Assembly (NCBI GenBank): GCA_904420015.1
Contig: CAJFTS010000054.1
Coordinates: forward strand, 1-36,262
Length of the DNA: 36,262 nt
Source of the DNA: an uncultured Clostridia bacterium
Lineage (GTDB): Bacteria > Bacillota > Clostridia > Oscillospirales > Acutalibacteraceae
Direction of reading: 5' to 3'
Below are positions 33,036 to 36,262 of this stretch, piece by piece (position 1 is the first letter of the stretch; the number at the start of each line of letters is the position of its first letter). The notes under the pieces are model-generated. The model was not told the origin of the DNA and searched no databases. It saw nothing but the letters and a program-made list of their open reading frames with translations. The translations under genes and the position numbers were made by a program.

Positions 33036-34013
33036 ATGAAGTGGAACGCCTTTTATGGTAATGAAACCGCAAAGGAGCAGCTTTCCCGGATCTTTTCTTC
33101 GGGAAGGCTGCCCCATGCCTTTTTGCTCACCGGGCCGGCCGGTTCGGGCCGGCGCACGCTGGCCAGGCGGATTGCCGCGGCTTACCAGTGCGTGGGGGAG
33201 GGCGAGGTTCCCTGCGGGACATGCGCGGCCTGCCGCAAATCCCTTGCCGGCATCCATCCGGATATCCGGGAATTCGGCTCGGACGGGTCGGCGCGCTCCT
33301 TCCATCTGGATGTGATCCGCTCCATCAAGGCCGATGCGTTCATCACCCCAAACGAAGGGCGGTATAAGATCTATCTGCTGGAGAACGCCCACGCGATGAC
33401 GGTGCAGGCCCAAAACGCCCTGTTGAAGATCCTGGAGGAGCCGCCTTCCTACGCGGTGTTTTTGTTAACCGCCCAAAGCCGGGAATCCATGCTGCCCACC
33501 ATCCTTTCCCGCTGTGTGACCCTTTCGCTGGCTCCCGTCGGGGAAGAGGAGGCGGTGGAGGCGCTCAAGGCCGCTTATCCGCAAAAGCCGCCCGAGGAGC
33601 TAAGACGGGCCGCCGCCCTCTGCGGCGGCGTCATCGGCCGGGCTATGGAGGCGCTGGAGGACTCTACCCTCAGCGAAGCGGCCGCCCTTGCCGGCAAGCT
33701 GGCGCGCGCTTTATGCGCCCCAGCAGAGCTTCCCTTTCTAAAGCTCACCGGCAAGCTGGAACGGGATAAGCCCCTTTCCCAGGCCACCCTCACGGAGCTG
33801 ATTCTTCTTTTGCGGGACGGGCTTTCCATCCGGCTGGGCGGGGGCAGCCACCTGTCCACCGACCCGGCTGCGGCGCAGGTGCTGGCCCAGTCTTTGTCCA
33901 GCGAACGTCTGCTCGCTTTAATCGGGCGGGTGGAGGAGCTGCTCCGTCTGCTCGACGGCAACATCAACCACACCCTGTTTCTCACCCTTTTGTCCGCCCG
34001 GCTGCGCGCCTGA
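33036..34013 (+). CDS. holB: DNA polymerase III subunit delta'
   Basis: HolB, 325 residues, is part of the clamp loader that opens the sliding clamp on DNA. The N-terminal AAA+ region has FYGNETAKEQL and a P-loop that reads GPAGSGRRT (33-41), with Arg where the usual Lys would be. Next are the zinc-binding cysteines 52, 60, 63 and 66 (C-x7-C-x2-C-x2-C), the Walker B-like LLENAHAMT and the SRC motif (ILSRCVTL). In many bacteria delta' does not need to hydrolyse ATP, so the Arg is not alarming. It sits between darA and ricT, as in Bacillus. Confidence 0.93.
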   Translation: MKWNAFYGNETAKEQLSRIFSSGRLPHAFLLTGPAGSGRRTLARRIAAAYQCVGEGEVPCGTCAACRKSLAGIHPDIREFGSDGSARSFHLDVIRSIKADAFITPNEGRYKIYLLENAHAMTVQAQNALLKILEEPPSYAVFLLTAQSRESMLPTILSRCVTLSLAPVGEEEAVEALKAAYPQKPPEELRRAAALCGGVIGRAMEALEDSTLSEAAALAGKLARALCAPAELPFLKLTGKLERDKPLSQATLTELILLLRDGLSIRLGGGSHLSTDPAAAQVLAQSLSSERLLALIGRVEELLRLLDGNINHTLFLTLLSARLRA

Positions 34014-34033
34014 TTTTCGGAAAAATCCTCCCC

Positions 34034-34062
34034 TTGTAAAGGGCTGGGAAATCCGGTATAAT
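34034..34062 (+). promoter_or_regulatory. Promoter upstream of ricT
   Basis: TTGTAA (34034-34039) and a perfect TATAAT (34057-34062) are separated by 17 nt in the 150-nt gap after holB. The leader contains two GC-rich hairpins, one of which (34119-34138) is followed by GGCTTTCT and might attenuate. Confidence 0.72.
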
Positions 34063-34164
34063 AGGGTGTAGCCCGCCTTTCGGAAGGCGGCTGTCCAAAT
34101 CAAACGTTCATCTGGTGCGCCGCCGGCCGGCGGCGCGGCTTTCTAACCAGTTTTGGAGGAATAC

Positions 34165-35028
34165 ATGGCTGAAGTAATCGGTGTCCGGTTTAAAACCGTC
34201 GGCAAGATTTATTATTTCGATCCCAATGGGGAGCGGTTTTCCCTGTCCCAGCGGGTGATTGTGGAAACCGCCCGGGGGGTGGAGTGCGGGGAAGTGGCTA
34301 TGCCCAACCGGGAAGTGGACGACGCCACCATTGTCAAGCCCCTCAAGCCGGTAATGCGCGCCGCTACCGAGGAGGATCTCAAGAAGGTGGCGGAGAATTC
34401 CCGCAAAGAAAAGGAAGCGTTTCGCATCTGCCTGAAGAAGATCGCGGATCATAAGCTGGGCATGAAGCTCATCGATGTGGAATATACCTTTGATAATTCA
34501 AAGATCCTCTTTTATTTTACCGCTGACGGGCGGGTGGACTTCCGGGAGCTGGTAAAGGATCTGGCTTCGGTTTTCCGCACCCGCATCGAGCTGCGCCAGA
34601 TCGGCGTGCGCGACGAGTCGAAGATGCTCGGCGGTATGGGAATCTGCGGACGGCCCTTCTGCTGCTCCTCTTTTTTAGGGGAGTTCCAGCCGGTCTCCAT
34701 TAAAATGGCCAAGGAGCAGGGGCTCAGCCTGAACCCGGTCAAGATTTCCGGCACCTGCGGACGGCTGATGTGCTGCCTGAAATACGAGCAGAACGCTTAT
34801 GACGACCTGCTCCGCATTACGCCGCGGGTGGGCGCCATCGTAAACACGCCGGACGGCCGGGGTATGGTGGAGGAGGTCAACCTTCTCACCGGCCAGCTCA
34901 AGGTGCGACTGGACCAACAGCGCGAGGCGCTGCCCCGTCCCTATTCCCGCAAGGATATTAAGATCATCAAGGACGGCAGGGGAAAAATCCGCAGGGAGGA
35001 ACCGGAGGCCGAGGCGGAAAAGAAATAA
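34165..35028 (+). CDS. ricT: PSP1 domain protein RicT (YaaT)
   Basis: The 287-residue protein has the PSP1 domain with GVRFKTVGKIYYFDP at the start and conserved cysteine pairs: CGRPFCC (161-167) and CGRLMCC (198-204). In Bacillus, RicT works with RicA and RicF in an iron-sulfur-containing complex that assists RNase Y in mRNA processing and affects sporulation. Genes for RicA and RicF are not in the window. TGGAGG lies 7 nt before the ATG. A charged tail (EEPEAEAEKK) ends the protein. It has its own promoter at 34034-34062. Confidence 0.93.
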   Translation: MAEVIGVRFKTVGKIYYFDPNGERFSLSQRVIVETARGVECGEVAMPNREVDDATIVKPLKPVMRAATEEDLKKVAENSRKEKEAFRICLKKIADHKLGMKLIDVEYTFDNSKILFYFTADGRVDFRELVKDLASVFRTRIELRQIGVRDESKMLGGMGICGRPFCCSSFLGEFQPVSIKMAKEQGLSLNPVKISGTCGRLMCCLKYEQNAYDDLLRITPRVGAIVNTPDGRGMVEEVNLLTGQLKVRLDQQREALPRPYSRKDIKIIKDGRGKIRREEPEAEAEKK

Positions 35029-35124
35029 GCGATGAAAAAAACGGATACAAAATCTGCATATTTTCATCAAAAGGTGTTGACAAGGGCCGGGGTTATATGC
35101 TATATTATGACTCGTCGCCATTGT

Positions 35125-35200
35125 GCTGGTGTAGCTCAGTTGGTAGAGCAGCTGATTTGTAATCAGCAGGTCGGGGGTTCAAGTCCGTCCACCAGCTCCA
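35125..35200 (+). tRNA. tRNA-Thr (anticodon TGT)
   Basis: The cloverleaf is complete: acceptor GCTGGTG / CACCAGC, anticodon stem GCTGA / TCAGC with loop TTTGTAA giving TGT, T-loop TTCAAGT, discriminator T and encoded CCA. It reads ACA. Confidence 0.96.
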
Positions 35201-35236
35201 CCTGCTTAACGCCAGGCGCGCGGTAAAAGTGAATAG

Positions 35237-35321
35237 GGGGAGATTCCCGAGTGGCCAAAGGGGGCAGACTGTAAATCTGTTGTCAGTGACTTCGATGGTT
35301 CGAATCCATCTCTCCCCACCA
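35237..35321 (+). tRNA. tRNA-Tyr (anticodon GTA)
   Basis: A class II tRNA with a long variable arm: acceptor GGGGAGA / TCTCCCC, anticodon loop CTGTAAA giving GTA, T-loop TTCGAAT, discriminator A and encoded CCA. It lies 36 nt after tRNA-Thr, probably in one transcript. Confidence 0.96.
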
Positions 35322-35325
35322 GACT

Positions 35326-35360
35326 GAGTCTGGACGCAAGTCGCGTCTGGACTCTTTTTT
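35326..35360 (+). terminator. Terminator after tRNA-Tyr
   Basis: GAGTC-tg-GACGC pairs with GCGTC-tg-GACTC, followed by TTTTTT. It is a near copy of the terminator after tRNA-Arg at 22380-22414. Confidence 0.85.
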
Positions 35361-35390
35361 ACATCCGGGGCAAGGCGCCCGCGTTTTAGG

Positions 35391-35572
35391 CGGCATCTAA
35401 AGTGTCCACCCTTTCCACACCTGCGGTGAGCAAGTCGCGCTTCGCAGGTGTTTCTTTTTTGTAGCGCTGTGCCCGCGATTTCGACGGTGTCGAAATCGTT
35501 CGTCCATGCCAGACTCTTTCCTTTCCCCAGCAAGACACTCGCGCTGCAAGCGGCATCGAACGTGTCCACCCC
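35391..35572 (+). repeat. Two copies of a short motif with extra hairpins after the tRNA pair
   Basis: CGGCATCTAAAGTGTCCACC (about 35391) recurs with two changes about 160 nt later (CGGCATCGAACGTGTCCACC). Between them lie a terminator-like hairpin (ACACCTGCG / CGCAGGTGT, 35417-35425 and 35443-35451, then TTCTTTTTT) and a perfect 9-bp repeat GATTTCGAC / GTCGAAATC (35477-35497). I see no protein gene. The origin is unknown; it may be a decayed tRNA-associated repeat. Confidence 0.55.
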
Positions 35573-35583
35573 TACCAAGTTAT

Positions 35584-35614
35584 GTGCCCGATTTTACTGT
35601 CGGGCACATTTTTT
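35584..35614 (+). terminator. Strong hairpin with T-run
   Basis: An 8-bp perfect stem (GTGCCCGA / TCGGGCAC) is followed by ATTTTTT on the plus strand. It would end any transcript reading through from the tRNA region. Confidence 0.8.
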
Positions 35615-35647
35615 ATATAATCCACCGTTTAGGCATCATTCTAATCA

Positions 35648-35926
35648 TTATTTCTTATCAGATGGAAGGGACAGAGGCGTTATCGCCTCTGTCCCTTGTC
35701 TTGACCCTTGTTCTGCCTGTTCGGCAGCAAGCAACAACTGGCTCCCACTTAAATTCATAGCGGCTGCTAGCTTATAAAGAACTGTAACGGTAGGGCTGCG
35801 CTGTCCCAATTCAATTTTACTTAAATGGCTGCGGTCAATCCCCGCTAAGCCACTGAGAATCTCCTGAGACAGGGATTTGTTTTTTCGATACGTTTGAATC
35901 GTTTTTCCAAGTATTTGTAAATTCAA
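35648..35926 (-). CDS. XRE-family helix-turn-helix regulator
   Basis: The 92-residue protein is a small Cro/C1-type DNA-binding regulator. The helix-turn-helix lies at about residues 18-45 (LSQEILSGLAGIDRSHLSKIELGQRSPT), with a fourth helix (VLYKLAAAMNLS) behind it. A hydrophilic tail of about 30 residues has no evident second domain. The start is TTG with GGGGGGAG 5 nt upstream. Lower GC content and more Lys/Ile/Asn codons than its neighbours suggest it was acquired. A palindrome that could be its operator lies 45 nt upstream. Confidence 0.85.
   Translation of the reverse strand: MNLQILGKTIQTYRKNKSLSQEILSGLAGIDRSHLSKIELGQRSPTVTVLYKLAAAMNLSGSQLLLAAEQAEQGSRQGTEAITPLSLPSDKK
35666..35697. repeat. 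Perfect 14-bp inverted repeat at the XRE gene's 3' end
   Basis: AAGGGACAGAGGCG and its complement flank a TTAT loop inside the last codons of the XRE gene. No T-run follows on either strand, so it is not a standard terminator. Confidence 0.75.
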
Positions 35927-35939
35927 GACAACTCCCCCC

Positions 35940-35968
35940 TTGACAATTATTCTACAAAGTGATATTAT
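35940..35968 (+). promoter_or_regulatory. Plus-strand promoter divergent from the XRE gene
   Basis: A perfect TTGACA (35940-35945) and TATTAT (35963-35968) are exactly 17 nt apart. It points away from the XRE gene into the end of the window, and the palindrome 35972-35995 falls on its start site. Confidence 0.72.
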
Positions 35969-35971
35969 TCC

Positions 35972-35995
35972 GATTGAGGTGTATACACCTCAATC
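35972..35995. promoter_or_regulatory. 24-bp perfect palindrome, candidate operator
   Basis: Each half-site reads GATTGAGGTGTA and its complement follows without a gap. Position at the expected start of the divergent promoter, next to an XRE regulator gene, makes an operator likely. Binding by this regulator is inference. Confidence 0.7.
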
Positions 35996-36262
35996 CAATC
36001 TGAAATTTGAAAACCACAATTTTATAAGTGGTTATTGTCCGTCATAGGGCTTCAATAAAATCCTCCAGAAACCTTGAAAATAAAGGATTTATCGCAATGT
36101 GTTCACCTTATCCCTTTATATGATTTCACACAAGCTTACTCTTTCCCTGACTGCTTATAAGGGCAAAATTAAGGGCAAGAAAATCTCATAACAAGATATA
36201 ACAGAGTGTGGCAATCGGAGAACTGTGACATATGTGCGAATATATTATAACGTTATAACGGA
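35996..36262. other. AT-rich tail without a supported gene
   Basis: Base composition falls well below the rest of the window. The stretch holds an AACCAC/GTGGTT hairpin (about 36012-36033), two direct copies of AAGGGCAA 12 nt apart (about 36168-36188) and the palindrome TTATAACGTTATAA (36245-36258). I see no frame with an SD. It may be the border of acquired DNA. Confidence 0.5.

Noticed and set aside
35105-35578. 157-codon frame antisense to tRNA-Thr and tRNA-Tyr, with WWTDLNPRPADYKSAALP
   Set aside because: This is the well-known false protein produced by reading tRNA-Thr/Tyr genes backwards; it appears in many databases as an error.
1-36262. CRISPR arrays, insertion sequences, toxin-antitoxin pairs or other defence genes
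   Set aside because: No regularly spaced repeats, transposase motifs or paired small toxin genes were seen. The only mobile-element hint is at the right edge.

Overview
The window looks like a chromosomal segment of a GC-rich, anaerobic, spore-forming Firmicute of the class Clostridia, most plausibly an Oscillospirales/Ruminococcaceae-type gut or fermenter bacterium. The basis is a complete clostridial-order rnfCDGEAB operon, an alpha/beta-type small acid-soluble spore protein, BofA, a leucine T-box, the yaaO-yaaQ-holB-yaaT order known from Bacillus, and secreted rhamnogalacturonan-degrading enzymes. Species-level assignment is inference only.

Layout. 1-3351: leucine biosynthesis (leuA, leuB) on the minus strand behind a consensus promoter and a leucine T-box leader; leuCD are not in the window. 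3420-4867: a translationally coupled SatD-family regulator and DUF3307 membrane protein, minus strand. 5021-20277: four very large secreted proteins on the plus strand, each with its own terminator and (clear in three cases) its own promoter: a CE12-like SGNH esterase, a PL11 rhamnogalacturonan lyase, a GH43-like glycosidase and a second PL11 lyase. They have different catalytic parts but all end in the same pair of roughly 90-residue domains. 20462-22213: a candidate small RNA, a DUF4364 protein, BofA with DUF2508 on the opposite strand, and a spore protein. 22295-24093: tRNA-Arg, a structured leader and two TrkA-type potassium regulators. 24184-30326 (minus): a NusG-domain-II protein, a Gx-transporter-family membrane protein and the six-gene Rnf complex, probably one electron-transfer operon. 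30520-35028 (plus): a QueG-like iron-sulfur protein, a PLP decarboxylase, the c-di-AMP receptor DarA, DNA polymerase III delta' and RicT. 35125-35321: tRNA-Thr and tRNA-Tyr, followed by a series of hairpins. 35648-36262: a small XRE regulator and an AT-rich tail with a palindromic operator candidate, possibly the edge of acquired DNA.

How it works together. The secreted cluster is predicted to deacetylate and cleave the rhamnogalacturonan-I backbone of pectin and trim neutral side chains outside the cell; no importer or dedicated regulator is present here. Rnf would couple ferredoxin oxidation to NAD reduction and ion pumping. The most interesting unexplained element is the shared C-terminal tandem domain of the four exoenzymes, which has no recognised anchor (no LPXTG, SLH or dockerin visible) yet is the most strongly conserved part across otherwise different enzymes. 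Also worth attention are the candidate small RNA at 20497-20613, the structured leader before the TrkA genes, the NusG-II/Gx-transporter pair joined to rnf, and the palindrome over a divergent promoter beside the XRE gene.
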